NCBI RefSeq assembly: GCF_040438925.1
Contig: NZ_CP159258.1
Location: forward strand, 2,246,001-2,310,000
DNA: 64,000 bases
Source of the DNA: Pseudomonas sp. MYb327
Lineage (GTDB): Bacteria; Pseudomonadota; Gammaproteobacteria; Pseudomonadales; Pseudomonadaceae
Reading direction: 5' to 3'
Below the pieces are notes generated by a model. It was not told where the DNA came from. It was given only the letters and a program-made list of their open reading frames with translations, and searched no databases. This document shows positions 18,331 through 28,434 of this stretch, piece after piece (positions within the stretch are counted from its first letter, which is position 1; the number at the start of each line of letters is the position of its first letter). The translations under genes and the position numbers were made by a program.

Positions 18331-18340
18331 TAGGTTAATA

Positions 18341-18369
18341 CAGGAATAAGCTTATATAAATTATTCTTG
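18341..18369. promoter_or_regulatory. Inverted repeat CAGGAATAA / TTATTcTTG
   Basis: Half-site CAGGAATAA, 11-bp spacer, then TTATTCTTG (one mismatch to the reverse complement). The same half-sites recur in opposite order at 18395-18424, so this sequence is repeated four times upstream of dihydropyrimidinase. Confidence 0.45.
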
Positions 18370-18394
18370 CTCATTCGCATAACTCATACTAGCT

Positions 18395-18424
18395 TTTATT
18401 CCTGACAGCGCTGCCAGGAATAAA
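18395..18424. promoter_or_regulatory. 30-bp near-perfect palindrome upstream of dihydropyrimidinase
   Basis: TTTATTCCTG, then aCAGCGCTGc, then CAGGAATAAA: complementary throughout except one symmetric mismatch. It lies about 73 bp upstream of the start codon. It could be a protein-binding site or, if transcribed, a stable hairpin in the leader; there is no T-run, so it is not an obvious terminator. Confidence 0.5.
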
Positions 18425-18457
18425 CCTGTTGCTCTGGCTTTATATAAAAACACCTAG

Positions 18458-19936
<1,479 letters not shown>

Positions 19937-19952
19937 AAGAGGCCTTCGGCCT

Positions 19953-20036
19953 ATCGCTGCGATGCGGCGACCCGACAAGCCAGCTCCTTCAGTTGAAATG
20001 CATTCCCCTGTAGGAGCTGGCTTGCCAGCGATGAGG
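19953..20036. repeat. REP doublet
   Basis: A degenerate REP (ACAAGCCAGCTCCTTCAG) facing a full one (CCTGTAGGAGCTGGCTTGCC), 20 nt apart, between hydA and preT. It separates two genes of one pathway, so preT may have some transcription of its own or depend on read-through. Confidence 0.7.
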
Positions 20037-20103
20037 ACCACACAGACACCGCAATAACAATGCCCACCAGAGGCAGCACCTCCATCACCGTGAGGCCAAT
20101 ACC

Positions 20104-21471
20104 GTGATCAAGACCCTGACTCATCTCCCGCATCCCTACGAGAATGCGGCCGCCCTCGCCGGCCATTTCACAGACCTGGCGCCACCGCTGAATGATCGCC
20201 AGGCCCACCTGGAGGCATCGCGCTGCCTGTATTGCTACGACGCACCGTGCGTGAATGCTTGCCCGAGCGAAATCGATATTCCGTCGTTCATCCGCAACAT
20301 CCACCAGGACAACGTGCAAGGCGCGGCGCAGAAAATCCTTTCGGCGAACATCCTCGGCGGCAGCTGCGCCCGAGTCTGTCCGACGGAAATCCTCTGCCAA
20401 CAGGCCTGTGTGCGCAACAACGCTCATGAGTGCGCACCGGTGTTGATCGGCCTGCTGCAACGCTATGCGGTAGACAACGCGCATTTCAACCAGCACCCCT
20501 TCACCCGCGCCGCCGCTACCGGCAAACGTATCGCCGTGGTTGGTGCCGGTCCCGCCGGGTTGTCATGTGCACACCGCAGTGCCATGCATGGACATGACGT
20601 GGTGATTTTCGAGGCGCGGGAAAAGGCCGGTGGTCTGAATGAATACGGGATCGCCAAATACAAACTGGTGGACGATTACGCGCAGAAAGAATTGGAGTTC
20701 TTACTGGGCATCGGCGGGATCGAAATACGCCACGGACAAAAACTCGGCGACAACCTGACGCTCAGCGAACTGCACCAACAATTCGATGCGGTGTTTCTTG
20801 GCCTGGGTCTGTCGGCGAGCAAACAATTGGGCTTGGCCGATGAAGAGGCGCCCGGTCTATTGGCCGCCACCGACTACATCCGCGAACTGCGTCAGGCGGA
20901 TGACTTGAGCCAATTGCCTTTGGCCAATCACTGCATCGTGCTCGGCGCCGGTAATACGGCGATTGACATGGCCGTGCAAATGGCGAGGTTGGGCGCCCGC
21001 GACGTCAATCTGGTGTACCGCCGTGGAGTGGAAGACATGGGCGCGACCCATCACGAGCAAGACATCGCCAAAGCCAATCAAGTACGCCTGTTGACCTGGT
21101 CACAACCGGAAGAAGTATTACTCGACGATCATGGTCAGGTACGCGGGATGCGTTTCGCGCGTACGCATATGGTGGAAGGTCGCCTGCAAACCACCGGCGA
21201 AACCTTCGAACTGGCCGCCGATGCAATCTTCAAAGCCATCGGCCAAAGCCTAGATGCCAGCTGCCTCGCCGATCCATTGGCCCGAGAACTCAAGCGACAG
21301 GGCGATCGCATACAGGTGGACGATCAGTTGCGCACCAGCATCCCCGGTATTTATGCCGGCGGCGACTGCACCAGCCTTGATCAGGACCTCACCGTGCAGG
21401 CCGTGCAACATGGCAAAAAAGCCGCCGAGGCTATTCACAGCCATCTGATGCTTAATGTGGAGGCAGCGTAA
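20104..21471 (+). CDS. preT: NAD-dependent dihydropyrimidine dehydrogenase subunit PreT
   Basis: A 455-residue flavoprotein that takes electrons from NAD(P)H and passes them to PreA for reduction of uracil or thymine. N-terminal cluster-binding domain with CLYCYDAPCVNACP and CARVCPTEILCQQAC; then FAD-binding AVVGAGPAGLSCA (about 142-154) and a second dinucleotide fold VLGAGNTAIDMA (about 280-291); end with GIYAGGDC. Similar to the electron-input part of glutamate synthase small subunit. Start is GTG with GAGG 8 nt before. preA begins directly after the stop. Confidence 0.92.
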   Translation: MIKTLTHLPHPYENAAALAGHFTDLAPPLNDRQAHLEASRCLYCYDAPCVNACPSEIDIPSFIRNIHQDNVQGAAQKILSANILGGSCARVCPTEILCQQACVRNNAHECAPVLIGLLQRYAVDNAHFNQHPFTRAAATGKRIAVVGAGPAGLSCAHRSAMHGHDVVIFEAREKAGGLNEYGIAKYKLVDDYAQKELEFLLGIGGIEIRHGQKLGDNLTLSELHQQFDAVFLGLGLSASKQLGLADEEAPGLLAATDYIRELRQADDLSQLPLANHCIVLGAGNTAIDMAVQMARLGARDVNLVYRRGVEDMGATHHEQDIAKANQVRLLTWSQPEEVLLDDHGQVRGMRFARTHMVEGRLQTTGETFELAADAIFKAIGQSLDASCLADPLARELKRQGDRIQVDDQLRTSIPGIYAGGDCTSLDQDLTVQAVQHGKKAAEAIHSHLMLNVEAA

Positions 21472-22746
21472 ATGGCCGATCTCTCGATTGTCTTCGCCGG
21501 CATCAAAAGCCCCAACCCGTTCTGGCTGGCCTCCGCGCCGCCGACCGACAAGGCCTACAACGTGGTCCGCGCCTTCGAGGCCGGCTGGGGTGGTGTGGTC
21601 TGGAAAACCCTCGGGGAAGACCCGGCGGCGGTCAACGTGTCGTCACGCTACTCGGCGCACTTCGGGGCTAACCGGGAAGTGCTGGGTTTTAACAACATCG
21701 AACTGATTACTGACCGTTCGCTGGAGATCAACCTGCGGGAAATCACCCAGGTTAAAAAGGATTGGCCGGACCGTGCGTTGATCGTTTCCTTGATGGTGCC
21801 CTGCGTCGAAGAATCATGGAAATACATCCTGCCGTTGGTGGAAGCCACCGGCGCCGATGGCATCGAGCTGAATTTCGGCTGCCCCCACGGCATGCCGGAA
21901 CGCGGCATGGGCGCGGCGGTCGGCCAGGTGCCGGAGTACGTCGAGCAAGTCACCCGCTGGTGCAAGACCTATTGCTCGCTACCGGTGATCGTCAAGCTCA
22001 CGCCGAACATCACCGACATCCGCGTCGCTGCCCGCGCAGCGCACCGTGGCGGCGCGGATGCGGTGTCGCTGATCAACACAATCAACTCGATCACCAGCGT
22101 CAACCTGGAGCGCATGGTCGCCAACCCCGTGGTCGGCGCCCAGAGCACCCACGGCGGCTACTGCGGTTCGGCGGTAAAGCCAATCGCCTTGAACATGGTC
22201 GCTGAAATCGCTCGCGACCCGCAGACCCAAGGGTTGCCGATCAGCGGAATCGGTGGCATCGGCACCTGGCGTGATGCGGCGGAGTTCATGGCGCTGGGCA
22301 GCGGCTCGGTGCAGGTGTGCACGGCGGCGATGCTGCATGGCTTCCGGATTGTCGAGGAAATGAAGGACGGGTTATCGCGCTGGATGGACAGTCAGGGTTA
22401 CACCAGCATTTCCGAATTTTCGGGGCGCGCGGTGGGCAATACCACGGACTGGAAGTACCTGGACATCAACTATCAGGTGATTGCGAAGATTGATCAAGAT
22501 GCGTGCATTGGTTGCGGTCGCTGCCACATTGCTTGCGAAGACACCTCGCACCAGGCGGTGGCCAGCCTCAAGCAAGCGGACGGCACGCACAAGTATCAAG
22601 TCATCGATGATGAATGCGTGGGCTGCAACCTGTGTCAGATCACCTGCCCGGTGCAGGATTGTATCGAGATGGTGCCGATGGAGAACGGCAAGCCGTTTCT
22701 GGACTGGAATCATGATCCGAGAAATCCGTATCACGTCAGTCCTTGA
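21472..22746 (+). CDS. preA: NAD-dependent dihydropyrimidine dehydrogenase subunit PreA
   Basis: A 424-residue subunit with a dihydroorotate-dehydrogenase-like FMN barrel (about 1-310) and a C-terminal ferredoxin domain. The barrel shows SAPPTDKAYN, NFGCPHGMPERGMG (with the active-site cysteine loop), KLTPNITDI and GIGGIGTWRDA. Two 4Fe-4S motifs: CIGCGRCHIAC and CVGCNLCQITCP. It catalyses the first step, reduction of uracil/thymine to the dihydro form, with PreT. Abuts preT with no gap, so the two are translationally coupled. Confidence 0.93.
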   Translation: MADLSIVFAGIKSPNPFWLASAPPTDKAYNVVRAFEAGWGGVVWKTLGEDPAAVNVSSRYSAHFGANREVLGFNNIELITDRSLEINLREITQVKKDWPDRALIVSLMVPCVEESWKYILPLVEATGADGIELNFGCPHGMPERGMGAAVGQVPEYVEQVTRWCKTYCSLPVIVKLTPNITDIRVAARAAHRGGADAVSLINTINSITSVNLERMVANPVVGAQSTHGGYCGSAVKPIALNMVAEIARDPQTQGLPISGIGGIGTWRDAAEFMALGSGSVQVCTAAMLHGFRIVEEMKDGLSRWMDSQGYTSISEFSGRAVGNTTDWKYLDINYQVIAKIDQDACIGCGRCHIACEDTSHQAVASLKQADGTHKYQVIDDECVGCNLCQITCPVQDCIEMVPMENGKPFLDWNHDPRNPYHVSP

Positions 22747-22768
22747 GTTCCGCGGCGTCTGAATTGAC

Positions 22769-22838
22769 GCCATTGCTGGCAAGCCAGCTCCTACAGGTTT
22801 ATCGCTATTCCTGTAGGAGCTGGCTTGCCAGCGATGGG
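22769..22838. repeat. REP doublet
   Basis: Two well-conserved REP units in inverted orientation (TGGCAAGCCAGCTCCTACAG and CTGTAGGAGCTGGCTTGCCA) between the convergent preA and TetR genes; the clearest copy of this family in the window. As RNA it would fold into a long hairpin. Confidence 0.8.
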
Positions 22839-22860
22839 TCCCGAACAAACAGCAAAAATC

Positions 22861-23481
22861 TCAGGGCTCCAACCCAATCCCCCGCAAAATCACACTCGTC
22901 ACCGTCTGCACCGCCCGTTCGAACTGCATGTCCGACAGTGGTTGGTGGTCATTGAGAATGTTCACCTGATGGTCGAAGTCGGCGTAATGCTGGGTCGAGG
23001 CCCAGATCATATAGAGCAGGCTCGAAGGCTCCACCGGCAAGATGCGTTTGTCGTCCACCCACTGACGGATTTTCGCTTCCTTCATCTTCGCCCAGTCGTA
23101 CAGGCTGGCGTCTAGTTTTTCGCCCAGGGTCGGTGCGCCGTGGATGATTTCGTTAGCCCAGACTTTCGAGCCATAAGGACGGCTGCGGGAATGATTCATC
23201 TTGGCTCGGATGTAGCTGCTTAGCACCACCCGAGGGTCGTCGAACATCTCGAAGCACAGCGCGTCCTGCTTCCACACTTCCAGCAAATCGAACAGCACGG
23301 CGCTGTACAACTCGGTCTTGGTGCTGAAGTAGTAATGCAGGTTGGAACGCGGCAATTGCACTTCGGCGGCGATGTCGGCCATGGCGGTGCTGCCGAAGCC
23401 TTTTTCGGCGAAGACCTTCTCGGCCCCCAGCAGAATTTTCTCGACGTTACTGCGACGAATCTCGATCTTGTGATTGCCCAT
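22861..23481 (-). CDS. TetR-family regulator, RutR-like
   Basis: A 206-residue TetR regulator. Helix-turn-helix region: ILLGAEKVFAEKGFGSTAMADIA... with PRSNLHYYFSTKTELY. The C-terminal part (SYIRAKMNHSRSRPYGSKVWANEIIHGAP and later WASTQHYADFDHQV) matches the RutR/YcdC-type ligand domain that senses uracil or thymine. It lies at the end of the pyrimidine locus, convergent with preA, so it is the natural regulator of the pathway. GGGAG precedes the ATG. Confidence 0.85.
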   Translation of the reverse strand: MGNHKIEIRRSNVEKILLGAEKVFAEKGFGSTAMADIAAEVQLPRSNLHYYFSTKTELYSAVLFDLLEVWKQDALCFEMFDDPRVVLSSYIRAKMNHSRSRPYGSKVWANEIIHGAPTLGEKLDASLYDWAKMKEAKIRQWVDDKRILPVEPSSLLYMIWASTQHYADFDHQVNILNDHQPLSDMQFERAVQTVTSVILRGIGLEP

Positions 23482-23620
23482 GAGGGCTCCCTGACGACAA
23501 CCTTGGACAAGACTAGCATCCGCTCTAGCTCGCGGCGACAGGGGAAAAGCAAACTTCGTACAACCGCTGTCTGGCAGCTAAACTCAGGCGCACTTCGACC
23601 TGCCGCTGAGGGATACATCG

Positions 23621-23986
23621 ATGCACATCAAACACACCCTGACTACCGCCGCCTTGCTTGGCGCACTCTTCTGCGCCTCGTCCGTGTTTGCTCACGCCCA
23701 TCTGCAAAGTCAGACGCCAGCCGCCGACAGCACCGTCAGCGCCCCGGCGGAACTGAGCCTGACGTTTTCCGAAGGGGTCGAGGCCGACTTCTGCAAAGTC
23801 ACGATCAGCAAGGACGGCGCCGACATTCTGGTGAAAAGTCTGGTCACCCAAAGCGATGATAAAAAGACCCTGGTCGTCACCCCGGCGGTGCCGTTGACGG
23901 CAGGTAGCTACAAAGTCGAATGGCACGCCGTGTCGGTCGACACCCACAAAAGCGAAGGCGCCTACGGCTTCAAGGTTGGCCAGTAA
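23621..23986 (+). CDS. copC: Periplasmic copper-binding protein CopC
   Basis: A 121-residue periplasmic protein. Signal peptide ends SSVFA, which leaves His as the first mature residue (HAHLQSQTP), the classic Cu(II) ligand of CopC. The C-terminal WHAVSVDTHKSEG carries the other histidines and Asp of that site. Only the Cu(II) site is obvious; a Met-rich Cu(I) loop is absent, as in many short CopC proteins. copD follows after 3 nt, so copper is probably handed to the membrane partner. Confidence 0.9.
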   Translation: MHIKHTLTTAALLGALFCASSVFAHAHLQSQTPAADSTVSAPAELSLTFSEGVEADFCKVTISKDGADILVKSLVTQSDDKKTLVVTPAVPLTAGSYKVEWHAVSVDTHKSEGAYGFKVGQ

Positions 23987-23989
23987 TTC

Positions 23990-24847
23990 ATGACGAGCGC
24001 GATGGTGCTGTGCCGGTTCTTGCATTTTACCGTGGTGCTGTTGTTGTTCGGGGCGTGGGTGTTCCGCCTGCTGCTCTTGGGGCGTGAAGCGGTGCTGGAT
24101 CAATCCTTGGCGCGCATCGGTCGTTGGCTGGCGGTACTTGCGCTGGTCAGCGGCATTGGGTGGCTGCTGCTGGTCACTGCCAGCATGTCCGGGTCGGGGG
24201 ATGCGGCGTTCGAGCCATCGACCTTGAGCCTGGTGTTAGGACGAACTTTTTTTGGTCGGCTCTGGAGCTGGCACCTGCTGTTCAATGGGTTGTTGGTGGC
24301 GATGCTACTAACACCGCTGCGCTCCAACCTGCCCTTTCGCATCCTCCTCAGTGGTCTGCTCCTGGCGACGTTGGCCCCCGTCGGCCACGGCGCCATGCTC
24401 GATGGCATCGAAGGTCACTTGTTGATCCTCAATCAACTGGTTCATCTGGCGTGCGTCGGCGCCTGGCTGGGTGGGTTGATGCTGTTGCTGATGATCCTGC
24501 GGCGGCCTGCCAGGCATTCGATCAAGGCGCTTTTGCAACGATTCAGCGGTGTCGGTTATGCCTTGGTGGCGGGCTTGCTGGTCAGCGGATTGATTAACGT
24601 CCGGGCGCTCACCGGTGCGTTCTGGCCCACGCCGTTATTGTCGGGTTTTGCGTTGGTACTGCTGATAAAAGTGGCACTGGTTGCCGCTATGTTGGGATTG
24701 GCGCTGTTCAATCGTCTGCGGATCAACGACTGTGAGCAGCGCCTGACGGTGTTGCGTAGAAGCGTAATGCTGGAATGGCTGTTGGGGCTCGGCGCGGTGG
24801 CCGCTGTCTCTTTACTTGGCACCCTCCCGCCGATGATTTCGAACTGA
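23990..24847 (+). CDS. copD: Copper resistance D-family membrane protein
   Basis: A 285-residue protein with about eight transmembrane helices, proposed to move copper across the inner membrane with CopC. Conserved residues include the His in RFLHFTVV near the start, WSWHLLFNG, GHGAMLDGIEGHL and HLACVGAWLGGL. Starts 3 nt after the copC stop, so it is translationally coupled. There is no copA/copB or metal regulator beside the pair. Confidence 0.87.
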   Translation: MTSAMVLCRFLHFTVVLLLFGAWVFRLLLLGREAVLDQSLARIGRWLAVLALVSGIGWLLLVTASMSGSGDAAFEPSTLSLVLGRTFFGRLWSWHLLFNGLLVAMLLTPLRSNLPFRILLSGLLLATLAPVGHGAMLDGIEGHLLILNQLVHLACVGAWLGGLMLLLMILRRPARHSIKALLQRFSGVGYALVAGLLVSGLINVRALTGAFWPTPLLSGFALVLLIKVALVAAMLGLALFNRLRINDCEQRLTVLRRSVMLEWLLGLGAVAAVSLLGTLPPMISN

Positions 24848-24948
24848 CAATCAGGCTCACTTCTACAGGGTGATCAGCGTCGCTGGCAGTCATCCTATAA
24901 CTTCTGATTGACAACCCCGAAACACCTCGCAAATAATCGCCTCCAATG

Positions 24949-24969
24949 TTGTACGACGACGTATGACAA
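24949..24969. promoter_or_regulatory. Candidate operator upstream of the OprD porin
   Basis: An imperfect 21-bp dyad starting TTGTACGACG and ending ATGACAA, 31 bp before the GTG start. It shares the GTCGTAC core (here as GTACGAC and, overlapping it, GTCGTAC on the complement) with sites before udh and before the TRAP binding protein. The pattern T-x-GT...AC-x-A is that of FadR-type GntR regulators. Confidence 0.5.
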
Positions 24970-24999
24970 AAAATAACAAAAAGAGAATGGAGCGTCACA

Positions 25000-26298
25000 G
25001 TGAGCAAGCTCGTCCGCAATTCCTCCGCCCGATTCCAGCATTCATCCTTCGCCCGCCGCAGCACCATGAGCCTCATCGGTTGCAGCAGCCTGTTGCTCGC
25101 CCTGCCAGCGACCAGCCAGGCCGAAGGTTTTACCGATGACGCCAAGGCCACGCTGAACCTGCGCAACGCCTACTTCAATCGCAACTACACCAACCCGGCC
25201 TACCCTCAAGGCAAGGCTGAAGAGTGGACGCAGAACTTCATCCTCGATTCCAAGTCAGGCTTCACTCAGGGCCCGGTCGGCTTCGGTGTGGATGTCCTGG
25301 GGCTGCTTTCGGTCAAGCTCGATGGTGGCAAAGGCACCGGGGGCACACAATTGCTGCCGATCCATGGTGATGGCCGTCCTGCCGACAGCTTCGGTCGCCT
25401 GGGCGTCGCGCTGAAAGGCAAGATCTCGAAAACCGAGCTGAAGGTCGGTGAGTGGATGCCGGTGCTGCCAATCCTGCGCTCCGACGATGGCCGTTCGCTG
25501 CCACAAACCTTCCAGGGTGGTCAGGTTACCTCCACCGAAATCAGCGGCTTGACGCTGTACGGTGGTCAGTTCCGCAAGAACAGCCCGCGTAACGATGCGA
25601 GCATGGAAGACATGTTCATGAACGGTAAATCCGCGGCCTTCGCCTCGGACCGTTTCAACTTCGGCGGCGGTGAATACGCCTTCAACGAAAAACGCACTCA
25701 GATCGGCGTGTGGTATGCCGAGCTTAGCGACATCTATCAGCAACAATATTTCAACCTGAGCCACAGCCAGCCAATTGGCGACTGGACCCTCGGCGCCAAC
25801 CTCGGCTACTTCATCGGCAAGGAAGACGGCAGCGCACTGGCCGGCGACCTCGACAACAAAACCGCCTTCGCCCTGCTTTCGGCCAAATACGGCGGCAACA
25901 CTTTCTATGTCGGCCTGCAGAAACTCAGCGGCGACGACGTGTGGATGCGGGTCAACGGTACCAGCGGCGGCACCCTGGCCAACGACAGTTACAACTCCAG
26001 TTATGACAATGCCAAGGAAAAATCCTGGCAGGTGCGCCATGACTACAACTTCGTCGCACTCGGCGTTCCTGGCCTGACCCTGATGAACCGCTACATCAGC
26101 GGTGACAACGTGCATACCGGCACCATCACCGACGGCAAGGAATGGGGCCGCGAATCGGAACTGGCCTACACCGTGCAAAGTGGTCCGCTGAAGAGCCTCA
26201 ACGTCAAATGGCGTAACGCGAGCATCCGCAAGAACTTCAGCACCAACGAGTTCGATGAAAACCGGATTTTCATCAGCTATCCGATTTCGCTGTTGTAA
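25000..26298 (+). CDS. OprD-family outer membrane porin
   Basis: A 432-residue porin of the OprD/OccD-OccK type, an 18-stranded barrel for small acids or amino acids. After a long, arginine-rich signal region (cleavage probably after ATSQA) comes the typical EGFTDDAKATLNLRNAYFNRN; the end is IFISYPISLL. Start is GTG with GGAG 8 nt before it. A shorter start would give MSLIGCSS. Next to uronate dehydrogenase and a TRAP importer, and with an upstream site shared with them, so it probably admits hexuronates or aldarates. Confidence 0.88.
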   Translation: MSKLVRNSSARFQHSSFARRSTMSLIGCSSLLLALPATSQAEGFTDDAKATLNLRNAYFNRNYTNPAYPQGKAEEWTQNFILDSKSGFTQGPVGFGVDVLGLLSVKLDGGKGTGGTQLLPIHGDGRPADSFGRLGVALKGKISKTELKVGEWMPVLPILRSDDGRSLPQTFQGGQVTSTEISGLTLYGGQFRKNSPRNDASMEDMFMNGKSAAFASDRFNFGGGEYAFNEKRTQIGVWYAELSDIYQQQYFNLSHSQPIGDWTLGANLGYFIGKEDGSALAGDLDNKTAFALLSAKYGGNTFYVGLQKLSGDDVWMRVNGTSGGTLANDSYNSSYDNAKEKSWQVRHDYNFVALGVPGLTLMNRYISGDNVHTGTITDGKEWGRESELAYTVQSGPLKSLNVKWRNASIRKNFSTNEFDENRIFISYPISLL

Positions 26299-26320
26299 CG
26301 GTTTTTTGCAGGCACATGAA

Positions 26321-26446
26321 CATGTGGCGAGGGAGCTTGCTCCCGCCGGGTCGCGTAGCGGCCCCCTGCAAATTTCCACAAGCCACGAGGCCTCTACATC
26401 GACGACTACCGCGCAGCCGAGCGGGAGCAATCCCCCTCGCCACGTG
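26321..26446. repeat. Long split REP element, GTGGCGAGGGAGC type
   Basis: ATGTGGCGAGGGAGCTTGCT at the left and GCGGGAGCAATCCCCCTCGC CACGTG at the right form a 126-bp imperfect inverted structure. The inside looks like unrelated sequence with its own small hairpin (GGTCGCGTAGCGGCC). It sits between the porin and udh genes. Confidence 0.6.
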
Positions 26447-26531
26447 TCACAGGCGTGCCGCATGACCCTCCGTCAATTTCCACCAAAGTCGCGTTGACAA
26501 GACCCGGAAACCCTTACGATACTTCGAGTCA

Positions 26532-26543
26532 GTCGTACGACAA
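26532..26543. promoter_or_regulatory. Candidate operator upstream of udh
   Basis: GTCGTACGACAA, whose first ten bases are a perfect palindrome, 43-54 bp before the udh ATG. It matches the core found before the porin and the TRAP binding protein genes. Confidence 0.5.
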
Positions 26544-26585
26544 CCTACAACGAATTCAAAACAATAACCGATGTCCAGGATTCCC

Positions 26586-27410
26586 ATGACGAACACTGCT
26601 ACCGCCCGCACTCCTTTTAATCGCCTGCTGCTGACCGGCGCCGCCGGTGGCCTCGGTAAAGTCTTGCGCGAAAGCCTGCGCCCTTACGCCAATGTCATTC
26701 GCCTTTCAGACATCGCCGACATCGCGCCGGCCATTGATGACCGCGAAGAAATCGTGCCTTGCGACCTCGCCGACAAGCAAGCCGTGCATCAACTGGTCGA
26801 AGGCGTGGACGCAATCCTGCATTTCGGCGGTGTGTCGGTAGAGCGCCCGTTCGAAGAAATCCTGGGCGCCAACATCTGCGGCGTATTCCACATCTATGAA
26901 GCGGCGCGCCGTCATGGCGTAAAGCGCGTGATTTTCGCCAGCTCCAACCACGTCATCGGCTTCTACAAGCAGGACGAAGTCATCGACGCCCACTCCCCTC
27001 GCCGCCCGGACAGCTACTACGGCTTGTCCAAGTCCTACGGCGAAGACATGGCCTCCTTCTACTTCGATCGCTACGGCATCGAGACCGTCAGCATCCGCAT
27101 TGGCTCTTCGTTCCCGGAACCGCAAAACCGCCGGATGATGAGCACCTGGCTGAGCTTCGGCGACCTGACACAATTGATCGAATGCGCGTTGTACGCCGCG
27201 AATGTCGGCCACACCGTGGTCTACGGCGCTTCCGACAACAAGAATGTTTGGTGGGACAACCGCTACGCCACGGCCCTGGGCTACGCACCACAGGACACTT
27301 CCGAAGTGTTCCGTGAAAAAGTCGAAGCCCAGCCGATGCCTGCAGCCGATGACCCGGCGATGGTTTACCAGGGTGGTGCGTTCGTTGCATCCGGCCCGTT
27401 CGGTGACTGA
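26586..27410 (+). CDS. udh: Uronate dehydrogenase
   Basis: A 274-residue extended SDR that oxidises glucuronate/galacturonate to the aldaro-lactone with NAD. Motifs: TGAAGGLGKVL (cofactor loop), HFGGVS, FASSNHVIGFY and the catalytic YYGLSK. The sequence follows the known Pseudomonas Udh closely (DSYYGLSKSYGED, RIGSSFPEPQNRRM, YGASDNKNVWWDNR). Start at MTNTATART with AGGA 5 nt before; an ATG five codons upstream is less suited. A lactonase gene follows 54 nt later. Confidence 0.93.
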   Translation: MTNTATARTPFNRLLLTGAAGGLGKVLRESLRPYANVIRLSDIADIAPAIDDREEIVPCDLADKQAVHQLVEGVDAILHFGGVSVERPFEEILGANICGVFHIYEAARRHGVKRVIFASSNHVIGFYKQDEVIDAHSPRRPDSYYGLSKSYGEDMASFYFDRYGIETVSIRIGSSFPEPQNRRMMSTWLSFGDLTQLIECALYAANVGHTVVYGASDNKNVWWDNRYATALGYAPQDTSEVFREKVEAQPMPAADDPAMVYQGGAFVASGPFGD

Positions 27411-27464
27411 ATCAGCCTCTTTCACTTGAGCCCAAACAACAAAAAACCAAGGGAATGAGTTGCC

Positions 27465-28358
27465 ATGCAAGCGGAACTGATTGTCGATGCCCGCAATGCG
27501 GTCGGTGAAAGCCCGGTCTGGGTCCCCGAGGAAAACGCCCTGTACTGGGTGGATATTCCTGCCGGAGGCCTGCAACGCTGGGACGCAGAAACCGGTCATG
27601 TGAATGCCTGGAAAACCCCGGAAATGCTCGCATGCATCGTCCGTCATCCTGATGGCGGCTGGGTCGCCGGCATGGAGAGCGGGTTCTTTCGCTTGCGTGC
27701 GCATAACGACGGCAGCCTCGATAGCGATCTGCTGGCCTCTGTTGAACACGTCCGCCCGGACATGCGGCTGAACGATGGCCGCTGCGACCGTCAAGGGCGG
27801 TTCTGGGCCAGCAGCATGGTGCTCAACATGGGCGCCAATGCCGCCAACGGCACGCTCTATCGCTACAGCGCCGGGCAACGCGGGCCGCTTGCGGCACAAA
27901 TGGGCAGGCTCCTCGTGCCTAATGGCCTGGCTTTCAGCCCGGACGGAGGCACGATGTACCTGTCCGACTCTCACCCTTTAAGTCAGCAAATCTGGGCCTT
28001 CGACTACGACATCGACAGCGGCACGCCGTCCAACCGTCGGGTGTTCGTCGACATGAATCAGTTCTGCGGCCGCCCCGATGGCGCGGCGGTCGATGCCGAA
28101 GGCTGCTACTGGATCTGTGCCAACGACGCCGGACTGATCCATCGCTTTACGCCCGACGGTCGGCTCGACCGCTCCCTCACCGTACCGGTGAAAAAACCCA
28201 CCATGTGCGCCTTCGGTGGCAGTCGACTGGACACGCTGTTCGTGACCTCGATTCGCCCCGGTGACGACCATGACGAACAGTCGCTGGCCGGCGGCGTTTT
28301 CGCCCTCGACCCAGGCGTCAAAGGTTTACCCGAACCTGTTTTCAACGCTTCGCTGTAA
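27465..28358 (+). CDS. SMP-30/gluconolactonase-family lactonase
   Basis: A 297-residue six-bladed beta-propeller that should open the galactaro- or glucaro-lactone made by uronate dehydrogenase. Metal and active-site residues typical of the family are present: Glu in VGESPVW, Asn in RLNDGRCDRQGRFW, PNGLAFSPDG and the late Asp in GRPDGAAVD. Directly downstream of udh, which gives the substrate. Dehydratases needed after it (gudD/garD type) are not in this window. Confidence 0.88.
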   Translation: MQAELIVDARNAVGESPVWVPEENALYWVDIPAGGLQRWDAETGHVNAWKTPEMLACIVRHPDGGWVAGMESGFFRLRAHNDGSLDSDLLASVEHVRPDMRLNDGRCDRQGRFWASSMVLNMGANAANGTLYRYSAGQRGPLAAQMGRLLVPNGLAFSPDGGTMYLSDSHPLSQQIWAFDYDIDSGTPSNRRVFVDMNQFCGRPDGAAVDAEGCYWICANDAGLIHRFTPDGRLDRSLTVPVKKPTMCAFGGSRLDTLFVTSIRPGDDHDEQSLAGGVFALDPGVKGLPEPVFNASL

Positions 28359-28366
28359 CCGCATCT

Positions 28367-28373
28367 GTCGTAC
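28367..28373. promoter_or_regulatory. Candidate operator upstream of the TRAP binding-protein gene
   Basis: GTCGTAC, 62-68 bp before the ATG, in the context CTGTCGTACTT. Only one arm is well conserved. It belongs with the sites at 24949 and 26532. Confidence 0.4.
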
Positions 28374-28434
28374 TTGCTTTTGCTGCACCGCTGCGCCTTT
28401 GAATACAACAATAACAAGACTGGAGACTCACCCC

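Noticed and set aside
22769..22838. Regularly shaped repeats that could suggest a CRISPR array
   Set aside because: They occur as one inverted pair per site, not as direct repeats with even spacers; they are REP doublets.
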